Source of the DNA: Polytrichum commune
Taxonomy: Eukaryota; Streptophyta; Polytrichopsida; Polytrichales; Polytrichaceae
Direction: 5' to 3'
DNA length: 64,000 bases
Assembly: GCA_950295325.1 (NCBI GenBank)
Contig: OX485807.1
Span: forward strand, 11,869,001 to 11,933,000
The notes under the pieces were generated by a model. It ran no database searches and was not told the origin of the DNA. It saw only the letters and a list, made by a program, of their open reading frames with translations. This document shows, piece after piece, positions 1-10,070 of this stretch. The stretch's first letter is position 1, and every line of letters begins with the position of its first letter. The position numbers and the translations under genes were made by a program.

Positions 1-756
1 CAAGAAGGAGTAGACTGCAGTCGAGGATTGTGCAACAAGAGTGATCGAAAAGGAAAGCATCCCCTGTTACAGTTGTCCTCTCCGCAGATGAAGCGATTCG
101 CTGGCTTGGTACGTTCCCACTCAGCTGGCTCATCAAGCTCAAATCAGGTGGTTGTCGAACTTTTGGCCCAAGAAATTTTTAAGGAAAGTTTTGTGAGCCA
201 TGTCAAGTCAACATGCGCATCGAGTTCTTCAATACTGGAAACTAGTGTTCGACAGGTGTCCAAGGTGAACGGCTCCAAGGAAGGCTCAACAACAAGCGGA
301 CCTGGGTCCTCATCTATACGTAAGGTCGTAGGGAATAATAATACTAGAAACACTCGAAGGATGAGTTCAATCGGAGAAGAAGATGATAATTCCTTACTAG
401 AATTCGAGAATGAAACCTCTGAATTTGTTCTGGAACAACATGAGCTTGCAATGCTGGAAATGGCCCATAGGGAGATGACACTGCAACAGCGGCCAAAGTC
501 GACAATTCTGGCCGAGGAGAGAAAAAGAAGATTTAGCCGGGGAAGTTGCGATGATTTCACTAGATCCAGTAAAAGCTTCAAAGTACCACCTCCTCCAGGG
601 AACCCGATGCTGTGTGATACATGGCCGCAGAAAAGCCGATCCTTAAAGAACTCCATGCTGAAGATGAAGAGGTGTGGGTCTGAGAAACTTTCCTTGCAGA
701 GCAGTGAGAAAGTTCATGCATCAGAGCCAGTGTTTGAAATATTTGATTTTAGTTAG
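1..756 (+). CDS. 3' end of an unidentified protein gene (truncated by window edge)
   Basis: The reading frame is open from base 1 to a TAG at 754-756, about 251 residues, so the start or an upstream exon lies outside the window. I do not recognise the family. The visible part is polar and Ser/Arg/Lys-rich and looks largely disordered. It contains a serine run (SAGSSSSN), an acidic patch followed by a possible short helix (around EFVLEQHELAMLEMAHREM), a basic patch (EERKRRFSRG) and a proline patch (VPPPPGNP). There are no membrane segments or catalytic motifs. Codon use is ordinary and no frameshift is seen, which supports a real terminal exon. An overlapping antisense frame (144-656) looks like a shadow. 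A regulatory or scaffold protein is possible but unproven. Confidence 0.6.
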   Translation, partial: QEGVDCSRGLCNKSDRKGKHPLLQLSSPQMKRFAGLVRSHSAGSSSSNQVVVELLAQEIFKESFVSHVKSTCASSSSILETSVRQVSKVNGSKEGSTTSGPGSSSIRKVVGNNNTRNTRRMSSIGEEDDNSLLEFENETSEFVLEQHELAMLEMAHREMTLQQRPKSTILAEERKRRFSRGSCDDFTRSSKSFKVPPPPGNPMLCDTWPQKSRSLKNSMLKMKRCGSEKLSLQSSEKVHASEPVFEIFDFS

Positions 757-1072
757 GTAGACTTCGTCAGAGTGCCTTGCACTAATTTAAAAGCCAAGAC
801 ACCCATTATGATCATATTTAGAGAACAAATTGAGTAGTTGTCCCAATCATGGGCAAAAGAACTAGTTGGTGGCAACACGTGACCTTCATTTATTGATTGG
901 TCTCAGCTTGATTTAGGGCAGACGTAGGCAACCATGCAAAATTTGCAACGCGAGAAGGGCAAGGTAAGCTCACCCTCCCAGATAGTTACGTAACAAGCTG
1001 AGTACCATGGTCCGAGGTGCAACAGCTTAGTCATTTACTTTCTCAAGTTTTGGGTTCACATATTACCACCTG

Positions 1073-1640
1073 TCTTGCTTTCTGAATTGAGAGGGGGGAG
1101 AAAGTTGTACCTCAGGTGGAGGGAAGTATGTGCGGATGGGTTTTTGCTGACATGTCTGGTTGCTGGTGACGTGGAGTAGGTAGAGAGTGGAGTTTAGTCC
1201 AGGGACCTGAATGGGGGAGAAGATTGGGAATGGTTTGAGTTCACACATTGGCTTTGTTTGCTTCTGCAATAGGAGGTAGCCAGAAAGTTTCCGACTTCCC
1301 TACTCCATGTCAAAAAGACAGGCAGACTTGCTCCCCCAATTTGTTCATTCTCAAGTGTTGAGTTCACACAGAGCCTTTCTTTGCTTCTGACTTGAGAGTG
1401 GGGAGGAAGTTTCACATCAGCTGAAGGCAAGTTGTGGGCATGGTTTTTTCTGTGAGCTTTTTTTTGAGGAGCAGGCATGTCCAAAATTCTCCATCTTCTC
1501 CAGGAACCTGAATCTGGAGAATTTGAGGACAGTTGGAGAAGGTACGATGAGTTCGCACATTGGCTGTGGTTTCCTTCTGCAATTCGAGGTGGTGATAAAG
1601 TTTCAGAGTTCCCTACTCTATGTCAACAAACAGCTGGAAC
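1073..1640. repeat. Degenerate ~300-bp tandem duplication downstream of the first gene
   Basis: The stretch starting near 1073 (tgctttctgaattgagag) recurs near 1377 (tgcttctgacttgagag). The stretch at 1199 (ccagggacctgaat) recurs near 1500 (ccaggaacctgaat). Both end in similar 'ccctactc.atgtcaa' text near 1300 and 1615. This is an old two-copy duplication. No coding potential is evident. Confidence 0.6.
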
Positions 1641-1859
1641 TAAATGACTAAGCTGGTACAGCATGGGGGAAACATAAATAGCGTGCAGAAACGGTGCCAA
1701 ATTCCTTCTGGCAGACTCTCGACAACCCATCAGTTAGATGGGCCTTAAATGGTTACTTTCCCCTAACGAGCCCACTTTTCTTAACCAGTGATTAGTACAA
1801 GATGGTTAGCACATCCAAATCAAGGCTGTAGCTGCTTTTCTCATAATTTTCAGAATTCA

Positions 1860-2060
1860 GTATTAAAGTGAAGATTCTCAGCGTCATTAAATGGTCAAAA
1901 AGGTCCTCCCAATTATGATGATTGTTCAAGCTAGAGTGGTCATCATATTCTGAGAATGTAGTCCAATCTCTTTTAAACATCTGTCTTTTTGGTATATGAT
2001 CTTGGAACCACACCAAATCACATACCATTCAAATCTAGGTGTGCGATTAGCTTACTAATT
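1860..2060 (+). repeat. Dispersed repeat family A, degenerate copy
   Basis: This copy contains the family-A landmarks 'gtccaatctcttttaaaca', a 'tgtctttttggt' block and a 'caccactcaaatctaggtg'-like block. The same text recurs many times in the window (see 27725-28095). It explains the short open frame antisense to it. Confidence 0.55.
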
Positions 2061-2062
2061 AG

Positions 2063-2101
2063 TTTAAGCATAAGATTAGCCATGTCTATCTTATGCTTAA
2101 A
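2063..2101. repeat. Short perfect inverted repeat
   Basis: The 14-bp arms TTTAAGCATAAGAT (2063-2076) and ATCTTATGCTTAAA (2088-2101) are perfectly complementary around an 11-nt loop. It lies just after a family-A repeat and may be the end of a small element. Confidence 0.7.
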
Positions 2102-2875
2102 GTGATTTCTTGAGATCAGCTCCCATAAGGGAAGGTGGAACCCATGTGGTTACACTAATTCTTGATTTCACATTTCCATAAGGGAGGGACATAATGCCCA
2201 TGAGAAACTTTCTATACTTGGACAAATAGATACAACGCCATGGCTTGAACTTGTGGCTAGCATGTGAAAGAACTTGCATTTCTTGGACTCAGATCAAATG
2301 TGGCATCAGAATTCCATTACCCTGTAGTGTGAACCAAATTAAAAAATTATTGTGGTGTCTTGATGGTGCAAGCATGGTCAAGTACACAACTCTATTACCA
2401 TGTATACTGAAAGTGATGAACTTTAAAGTTTGTGAAGGAAAAAATCATAAAGATTTGAAGAACACATTGATCTACAAAGCCAAGTAATTTATGTTGACCA
2501 AAAACATTTCAAGAAAAAAAAATTAATAATAAATTTAGAAGATGGCGCAAGTAGTGTGCGAGTAGATGTATTGAACACGTAATTGTCTAAAAATTATTTA
2601 AAACATGATAAAAATGTATAATAAGTACAATAAATACAATAGTAAATCCAATAGTAAGTGACACTAAATACAATGTTTGGTGTAGTTGTCGGATTGTTTA
2701 TACCACTTGTCATAATTTGTTAATCCATAATAATCTACATCCATGGTAAATCATGTGACCCATATTGATATATGCATATGAGAAAAAATGACACTACAAA
2801 AAGAATTTGGCCCATGACGATTAGTCTCACGTTCATTTTGTTGGGTTGCTGATGAACAAATGTGGCCAACACTAA

Positions 2876-3150
2876 GGGCCGGTTCACGTGGGGTCCCAAG
2901 TCCTAAGGTCCGTGTACGACATGGAAGCCTACATGGCATCACTTTTCGGAGGTGAGGCTAAGGACTTGTGTTGTGAGTTGGATCTAGCAAAACAACTCGA
3001 CCCAACCCACAACACAAGTCCCAAGATTATTTGCATGAAATAATGAAAATTTGACATATAAACCATACATAATGGGCTCTTCAGGCTCAAAAGTTGGGAC
3101 TTGTTGACATGAGTGGGACTCGGGACTCGGGAGTCCATGTGAGCCGGCCG
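2876..3150. mobile_element. PIF/Harbinger (Tourist-like) MITE, 275 bp, TSD TAA
   Basis: The TIRs are GGGCCGGTTCACGTGG at the left end and the complement of CCATGTGAGCCGGCCG at the right end, imperfect over about 30 bp. The element is flanked by TAA at 2873-2875 and 3151-3153, the TWA target typical of PIF/Harbinger. A nested inverted repeat (2962-2981 against 3002-3021, one mismatch) gives it a cruciform-like core. No transposase is present. Confidence 0.65.
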
Positions 3151-3557
3151 TAATTAACATGTTTAGTGTAACGAACCACCTTAGTAAATTGCTTTTTGTC
3201 CTTTCCGAAAGGCCAACACTCTTGAACGGTGATTTCAAAGGGTGCTCCTAATTAGAGCCTTCTACATCCAAGGACGACCTCGTCGCCTAAATCTCCCCAT
3301 CTCCAACATGCCACAGGTTTAAGAAACTCGGGCGACCGTATTCATACTCCCCTTTGCGACGCAGAGGACATTGGAAGAGGACAAAAGGGATGGGAGTCTT
3401 GTGCCCCTTGGCCCTTATTGCGTGACCTTTCCTAACCCTTGGGAGGGGGCCCAAAAACTCTTCACGAAGAACACACATGTGATCCCATGCTAATAACAAG
3501 TTTCGCCAAAACCGAGATCCGATTTCGGGTGACTTTCGTGTTCAATAATCAGGTCGA

Positions 3558-3740
3558 GTGGGGGCTTTGGAAGAAGGTGGTGTAGGAGGTCACAGTTTCA
3601 CAGTTCCTTGCCAAGCGAGTCTGCCCACTAGCGTTGCATTTCAGCAAAGACAGTATGTGTCGAGCCTGACGAATATCGACTCTTTTTGTGGGAATGTTAA
3701 CACAAACGATCTTGCACATTGTAATGTTTCAATCAGGTGG
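3558..3740 (+). pseudogene. Possible exon relic of unidentified gene
   Basis: The frame from about 3558 reads MGALEEGGVGGHS... then FQQRQYVSSLTNIDSF and LAHCNVSIR, ending at a plausible donor CAG|GTGGGT near 3738, before a CT-rich stretch. The composition is protein-like, but I recognise no family. The second copy of the surrounding duplication (3896-4140) carries the same text with a stop (LAH*NVSIR), so at least that copy is dead. There are stops upstream of 3558. It could be a captured gene fragment or chance. Confidence 0.25.
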
Positions 3741-4140
3741 GTTGCCCAATTCTCTCTCTCTCTCTCTCTTTTCTTGGGAACCGATCAGATGGGAAATATA
3801 TGCATTGTTAGATCAATGTGGCAATATGGCCAACTTATATTGTGTCTATCATTGATTTTCAAGCATAATCTTTGGGGGTAAAAACTGTTTGCTCTCAGCA
3901 AAGGCAGTATGCGTCAAGCCTGAGGAATATCGATTCTTTTTGTGCGAATGTTAACACAAAAGATCTTGCACATTAAAACGTTTCAATCAGGTTGCCCAAC
4001 TCTGTCTCTCTCTCTCTCTCTGGAACCGATCAGATGGAAAGTATATGCGTTGATAGATTAGTGTGGCAATATGGCCAACTTATATTGTGTCTATCATTGA
4101 TTTTCAAGGATAATCTTTGGGGGTAAAAACTGTTTGCTCT
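3642..4140. repeat. Two-copy tandem duplication (~254 + 245 bp)
   Basis: Unit 1 is 3642-3895 and unit 2 is 3896-4140. Both begin cagcaaag.cagtatg.gtc, contain a (CT)n tract, and end ctttgggggtaaaaactg. The high identity implies a fairly recent duplication. Confidence 0.85.
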
Positions 4141-5806
4141 GCCTTTCAAATCTTGTCACTGGAAAACAAGGAAATTATCATTGTCGGCACAAGCATTTCA
4201 AAATATATGGTGATCGAGAGTGCGAGAATGTAAGGTGTCACTTGTATTACTCCGAATTACTCATGATTATTCCGCTGTCATTTGAACGCATAACTGGTGG
4301 GAACCGGGAAGAGATCCTTCTAGTGGACATCATTTGGACATACATTCTTGTAAAACCTGTATTCACAATACCCAACATTGTAGCAACTTATTGTAGTTCA
4401 CTTTCTTCTTGTAAACCCTAAACCTTTGACCATTGCTCTATGAAGTGCTCCAGGTGCTTATCCCAAAGAATATCTCACATGTTGTTGCTTTTGTGAGGAA
4501 CATTTTCCGTTGAGTGAATAAGCACATAACTTGTGTTTCTAGTTGTCTGCGTTTACCATACCCACCGACTTGTTTCCAGCCTTGGGAAATCAAGTGCACT
4601 CCATCCAAGAGAATGATACCACGTTTGTGTTTTGTATATGCGCGCATGCTCTTGGATGCTCATGTGTGTTGTAGCGAAAACACAAGGAACGTTGGGCAAT
4701 TTATCACCTAGAGAAACATCTGATAAAGTGGACGAAACTTGGGGAATGAGCAAAGAATTGTTGTTGAAAGGATTGATTATTTAACCTCACAACCAAAATC
4801 ATGTCTACATGCACTTTACGAACGATTTTTCAATCCTTTTCTATTTCTTGTGGCAAGTGTGGCCCTATTTTGGACATGTAGACAATCGGACCATGATTTG
4901 TGGATGTGATCATGCTTTGATTACAAAATTTGACTTATCGTAATGAATGTTGCATAAAATAGACCTGTCTTATGGAGACACCAACCTTATTCAAACACCT
5001 CATCTCCTCACATCTATGTAGAGCCATGTCAAAAAATGTGTGGCCAATCTATTTCTATAGGCCACAAGACACATCGTTGCCCCTACCATGAAATCTTTCA
5101 TGTAACTCAGGTTTGTGTGGCAAATCACACAAATATGCACCTTGAAATGCATATTTAAATTGCAACCTTTGTGTTGCAGATCCCCTCTCCAAAGAGGTCC
5201 CAAGTGCTTGAAAGGTTGAGTAATTTGAAATTTGGAGCAAAGTGTTAACAAAGCTATTGGTCAACTACTCTCATGCTTGGCAAGGCCTGACCAATCGGCA
5301 AAACCACCAGCATTGTGATGTCCTCCTTGCCATCCCTCCTTGTCTTGTCATGAGAGGTTTACATCACGTCTCATTGGCAATCGACTTTGTTAGAACCAAG
5401 CTGAGTTTATAACACCCCTTAACATATAAGAAGAAAAAAGAAAGATGGAGTTAAATACATGGTTGATGAAATGGAGACTAACACTTGATTTCTACAAAGG
5501 TCTCATGAGGATCTTCCTCTAAATTGTCGACCTCAGAAGTATACCACTCCATGCTCCAAATCGAGTTATTACACTCCGTCAACTTGAAGTACATCATTGC
5601 AAAAGTAGGTGTTTTATATATTAAAATTTATATAAATAAAAATTTCTAAAAACAAAGGAGCCAAGATAACATTGTTCTAATAGTGGGGAGTCATCCTTTG
5701 ACTATAGCATGAGTAGGGTTTAAAGTGACATGAATGAGAGGCATTTAGAAGATGATACAATTATAGCTTGGTGAGGAATGGCCCAATATTCTTGAGAATG
5801 AGGTCC
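4141..5806. other. Gene-free stretch, no recognised feature
   Basis: Only short frames on both strands, with no recognisable protein. The text looks like decayed transposon sequence but I could not find termini. Confidence 0.5.
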
Positions 5807-5809
5807 ATT

Positions 5810-5953
5810 CACTAGCAGTATATGAATCCTAGACAATTGTCTTATGTCAGTGAAAGAAAATTTCAAATATACCACTATGATAGATTTGCAAATTTTGCAA
5901 GACAAGTTTTGAGTGATGCAAGTCAATGGTCGAGGACACATATGCTTGTAGTG
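5810..5953. mobile_element. CACTA (En/Spm)-type MITE, 144 bp, TSD ATT
   Basis: It begins CACTAGCAGTATATGAATCC and ends CATATGCTTGTAGTG, the complement of CACTACAAGCATATG. The 3-bp TSD ATT sits at 5807-5809 and 5954-5956. The CACTAC terminus plus a 3-bp duplication is diagnostic for CACTA elements. It is related to 49524-49675. Confidence 0.75.
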
Positions 5954-5956
5954 ATT

Positions 5957-6786
5957 AATCTTCAAGAAAGGCTTAAGACATATATGATGTAAATTGAACC
6001 TCTTCGGTTTAGCAATCTCCCCATCCCTTCATTCTTCTAAATTGAACAATAGTTAGAGGTCCTAAAGACTCAATTATGAACCTCTATAGAGATTAATTAG
6101 ATGCAATTAATAGAGGTTAGTCTTTTCCTCCCTTTGTGCCCTCAAAAGGTGTTGTAATAAAACAAAGTAAACGTAGTTGGCTTTCCATGATGGGGCCATG
6201 AGACACCCTAAGTGCGACCTCCTAGAAGATGACATGGAAATTGAATTTAAGCATAGACATGCCAAAAGCATACTAAACATACTCTACCCATCTCTATACA
6301 AAAGTATGGAGAGAGGGAATTACCGCAAACGAGTGTACCTCTCATTCATCCAACATTAAAGCCCTGAAATAGTATGCAATCCGGATGTTGCTTTCTTCTA
6401 ATTGATTTCGCTATGAAATTAGTTTCAAAGATCTCAAATTAGTCTACTTAAGATCATTTGAGATGACTCAACAACAGACCTATAAGAGGGTCAAGTTTTT
6501 ATGTTAGATGAATGAGAGTTATGCTTGTATACGACCATTCTCTCTCTCCAGAAGCACCATGGTGGTTTCAACATTTATTGGATCATTTGGAGATATTTTT
6601 GAAACATTGAAAATCTATTTATGTCAAGAATATCATTTCTGTAAAGAAAACATGAGAATTTGGCAAAATATTCCTCTCTGCCAAAATGGAATGTTCATTA
6701 GACAGAAATTCCACAACAATAGTTTGTAGAATCCACCTGGAACTATGGGTATTCATATCACAAGGTCAGCAAGCACTTAGATTCCT
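5957..6786. other. Gene-free stretch upstream of the cyclophilin repeat array
   Basis: No recognisable gene or element termini. Short frames at 6177-6359 and 6508-6729 show no known domain. Confidence 0.4.
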
Positions 6787-7146
6787 GTGGTGGTCAAATT
6801 TTGTTTCAAACATGTTGACCGGAAATCATTCCTCCTCCATCCCCAAAACCAACATGATGTGAATGTGGTGGTCCGATTTTGTTTCAAAGATGTTGATCCG
6901 AGATTATTCCACCTCCATTCCAAAAACCAGCATGATGTGAATGTGGTGGTCCGATTTTGTTTCAGAGATGTTGATCCGAGATTATTCCACCTCCATTCCA
7001 AAAACCAGCATGATGTGAATATGGTGGTCCAATTTTGTTTCAGAGATGTTGATCCGAGATTATTCCACCTCCATTCCAAAAACCAGCATGATGTGAATGT
7101 GGTGGTCCGATTTTGTTTCAGAGATGTTGATCCGAGATTGTTGCAC
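6787..7146. repeat. 78-bp tandem array (4 full copies plus a partial) abutting the cyclophilin start
   Basis: Units start at 6787, 6865, 6943, 7021 and 7099, period exactly 78 bp (26 codons). Because the period is a multiple of three and units are stop-free, one frame on each strand stays open through the array (plus-strand repeat unit ends RLFHLHSKNQHDVN). The last copy decays about 20 bp before the cyclophilin ATG at 7167. I think the array is non-coding promoter or 5'UTR sequence; a repeat peptide is possible but unsupported. Confidence 0.85.
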
Positions 7147-7166
7147 GTGATTGAGGCCGCAGGCAG

Positions 7167-9630
7167 ATGGTGAACCCATTGAATCCAATAGTGTTCTTCG
7201 ACATTGTGATCGGAGGCACACCCACCGGCCGGATCGTGATGGAGCTCTACGCAGACACATGCCCCAAAACCGCAGAAAACTTCAGGTCATGAATCTTGAT
7301 CCTTTTGACTCGAATGACTTCAGGTCATGAATCTTGATCCTTTTCACTCGAGTGCACTGCATCTACGACACAGTCACAAACCTTCTTCTCTTCTTTCTGC
7401 CCTCTTGTAAGTCAGGGCCACTTCACACATGAGCCAAGAGCTGTGGCCATGAAATTGTGAGAGCCCAAAAGAAAAGTGTCCAAAGGCCGTCCCAACACAC
7501 CTCCAAAATCATCATGTAGTGGGGTCACGGATCCTCAAGTGTAGTGTGAAGTCATATGTGATCAGGCCCTCAACCAAATGTTGTTTCAATGAATTTCTAT
7601 TAATGCGAGTCCTCACACATGATATAATAGAATAAATCAACAGTTGTGAGTGTTTGGAGTGGCATGGTCTCCCGGTTTCGTGTTAGGCCTACCTCCTCCA
7701 AGAGGTGGTTTTTGACCATGAAACATGATTCATTCAATGCCATGTAGGAATCCATGTAGACTTTACATCCATCTTGCATTCACTTACTCCATTGGTCCTT
7801 CAGGCGTATCACCTACATCATAGACCTCCAATGTTATATACCGTGGGTTGGAATATAGTGTGCACCCAAAGTAATATCCCCAAATATTTCTAGTGTCGGT
7901 TTGCTCGCGTATAGTGTGGCCCATGTGATTCATCATCCACCCAGCACGTAAAGCACCTTGAAATCACTAGATGGCAATTAAATTAGGAGATGACACCCCG
8001 GGTACGCAACTCCCGTATTATATGGTCCTGATTATAATCACTTATAATGCGTTTTAGTCCAATATTGAGTGATACAATTTGTTTTAATGTAGGAAACCCT
8101 TGTAGCCCTTCTAACAAGGAATCCAAAAATGTAATTATATATAGGAAATGAATATATTTTGAAGCATATAATTGCATTAAAAACCTAATTATATGATTTT
8201 TTTAATACAAGTACCATAGGTCAAACTACCCAACTTTTTGGACTTTTTAATAAAATTTTAACATTGTGAATGAATTATAATTTTAATGGGAGGCAACTAT
8301 TTGTGGCTTATAATTTTAATGGGAGGCTTAATAAATATGCAACCCAACTTTTTTTTCATCTCATTTATTTAATTTGGTCTTCACCCAACTTTTTTTCATC
8401 TCATTTTATTTAATTTGGTCTTTACCCAACTTTTTTTGCATCTCATTTTATTTAATTTGGTCTTCACCCAACTTTTTGATCATTTTAATTTGATATAATT
8501 TGATATAATGTTTACAAAAGCCGTCCTCTAAGCCATTTTAAGTACGATGCCCCCTGCGTATAATATGGGAGTTGCGTACCCGGGGATGACACAGACACTT
8601 GTTGCTACTACATGACATGTCGTAGACACCTCTCTATTGAATTGACATGGAACATCAAGTTCTCAATGCTACATTAAAACAACTATATACAGTAGGGGTT
8701 GTCACACCTCCTCGGAGAATGGAGAATGGGAGAATGGAGAATGGAGAATGAGGAAAAAGAGGAGCCAATAGGATAGCTTCTCCATGGAGAAAGGTGTGAC
8801 ACCCCTTTGTGGCCCGTGGAGAATGGAGAATGGGAATTACCATTGCCACCCGCATGTGGTAAGAATTTGTGCTCTATTCACACGCTCTAAAGCCGTGCCG
8901 CAACAAAAAGAAGCGACCCCAGGTGAAAGAAGCGACCCCAGATGAAAAACAATTTAACCTTCGCACAAGCAGTTTTCTCCATTCTCCATTCTCTGAGAAT
9001 GGGCCCTCCGCCATTCAAGGAGAGCGTGCCACGTCCCCATTCTCCATTCTCCGAGAATGGGAAGAAAGAGGTGTGACAACCCCTAGTGTAACAGCATAGT
9101 AGAAATGTGTAGTGAAACTTAGGGTTAGGTAAGTGAGTATACTGAACGTGGGTTGCTTGCTTCCACGTCGACGTTGAAGGTGTTTGTGCACCGGGGAAAA
9201 GGGAGTCGGCAAGAGCGGCCGGAACTTGCACTACAAAGGGTGCGCGTTCCACCGCATCATCCCCGAGTTCATGTGCCAAGGCGGCGACTTCACCAAGGGC
9301 AACGGGACCGGGGGCGAGTCCATCTACGGCGAGAAGTTCCCGGACGAGAACTTCGTGCGACGGCACTTGGGCGGGGGGGCGTTGTCGATGGCCAATGCCG
9401 GGCCCAACACCAACGGCTCCCAATTCTTCATCATCACCGTCCCCACGCCGTGGCTTGACGGCAAGCACGTCGTGTTCGGCCAAGTCGTCGAGGGCTTCAA
9501 CGTCGTGAAGGCGGTGGAGGCGGTGGGGGGGTCGGACGGGAAGCCGCGCAAAGCCGTCATCATATCCAATTGCGGAGAATTGAGCTCCCCCGAGTTTAGA
9601 CCACCCGCCTCTAGTTCCAAGTCGAAATAG
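7167..9630 (+). CDS. Cyclophilin-type peptidyl-prolyl cis-trans isomerase, two exons
   Basis: Exons are 7167-7285 and 9180-9630, joined in frame (TTCAG|gt ... ag|GTGTTTG), giving 189 residues. The enzyme interconverts cis and trans Xaa-Pro bonds in client proteins; the absence of a targeting peptide suggests the cytosol. Family signatures are present: FFDIVIGG near 10-17; the catalytic Arg65, Phe70 and Gln73 in [15 protein letters not shown]; Gln121/Phe123 in NGSQFFI; and Trp131 and His136 in [10 protein letters not shown]. The inserted loop [13 protein letters not shown] is the plant-type divergent loop. A Ser/Pro/Lys tail of about 15 residues extends past the usual GELS end. The first ATG of the frame is used. 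Exon 1 ends at a weak donor (gtcatg) lying in a 38-bp duplication. Exon 2 is GC-rich against AT-rich surroundings. The fold and all key residues are intact, so the gene is probably functional. Confidence 0.93.
7280..7355 (+). repeat. 38-bp tandem duplication containing the cyclophilin splice donor
   Basis: The units 7280-7317 and 7318-7355 both start cttcaggtcatgaatcttga, so the donor context TTCAG|gtcatg occurs twice, at 7285/7286 and 7323/7324. Using the second donor would add 38 nt and meet an in-frame TGA at once (agg tca tga). Confidence 0.85.
7415..7808 (+). repeat. Dispersed repeat family B copy in the cyclophilin intron
   Basis: This copy opens gggccacttcacacatgagc and carries 'gagagcccaaaag', 'ggccgtcccaacacacctcc' and 'atccatgtaga' blocks also found at 11169-11658, 43190-43425, 45109-45606 and 63803-64000. 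The right terminus is missing. Confidence 0.8.
7997..8584. mobile_element. hAT-like non-autonomous element, 588 bp, 8-bp TSD GATGACAC
   Basis: The TIRs are CCCGGGTACGCAACTCCCGT on the left and the complement of ATGGGAGTTGCGTACCCGGG on the right. The perfect 8-bp TSD GATGACAC is at 7989-7996 and 8585-8592, as hAT elements make. The interior has a four-copy AT-rich repeat of about 40 bp (ttaatttggtcttcacccaa, 8343-8480). It sits inside the cyclophilin intron. Confidence 0.7.
8695..9083. mobile_element. TA-flanked MITE, 389 bp, in the cyclophilin intron
   Basis: The TIR is GGGGTTGTCACACCTC at both ends, followed on both sides by repeats of 'ggagaatggagaat'. TA lies at 8693-8694 and 9084-9085, the Tc1/mariner-type target. 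The inner sequence repeats the terminal motif (ggtgtgacacccc near 8791), so it may be a composite. It ends about 95 bp before exon 2. Confidence 0.7.
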
Positions 9631-9715
9631 CCTAAGCCAATGCGCAATAGTTTTGTGAATCTACTCTCTTGCACGTGAATGAACTTTTGGCCACCTCGCA
9701 CTTTTCGCACATATA

Positions 9716-9736
9716 TGTATGTATGTATGTATGTAT
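9716..9736 (+). repeat. (GTAT)n microsatellite in the cyclophilin 3' region
   Basis: Five GTAT units, in the likely 3'UTR of the cyclophilin gene. Confidence 0.8.
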
Positions 9737-9839
9737 TAGGTTTAAGGTACGTAGAAATGTCCAATGTCCCATTTGTGGGCTCTAGGATGCCTCCCATCGT
9801 TCGGATGGGGGGTTTTGGGGCATAATCGGTTGATATCCT

Positions 9840-10070
9840 AGTGTTTCCGAGTCCAACCGGTTTACACGTTGAGACACTCTTCTATAAACTCCTTTTAAAA
9901 CGGTCGGTAGTTTCCCGGAAGTCTTGAACTTCGACCGGTTATTTCTCCAAACTCAACCGGTTCATCGGTGACTAGTGGCCGGTTCTCCCCGCTCATTGAT
10001 GCCTCCAACTTCCATTCTAGGCGTTGAACATAATGTCCACACCCCTTTCCGTACGGAGATTTGTTGGGTC
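9840..10070 (-). repeat. Dispersed repeat family C copy (ACCGGTT-rich)
   Basis: Four CCGGTT-type sites lie at about 9858, 9939, 9955 and 9978. The order of motifs matches, on the opposite strand, the copies at 48452-48813 and 50250-50480. Confidence 0.6.

Noticed and set aside
144-656. 170-codon antisense frame in the first gene
   Set aside because: Overlaps the better-supported plus-strand coding frame; no recognisable motifs.
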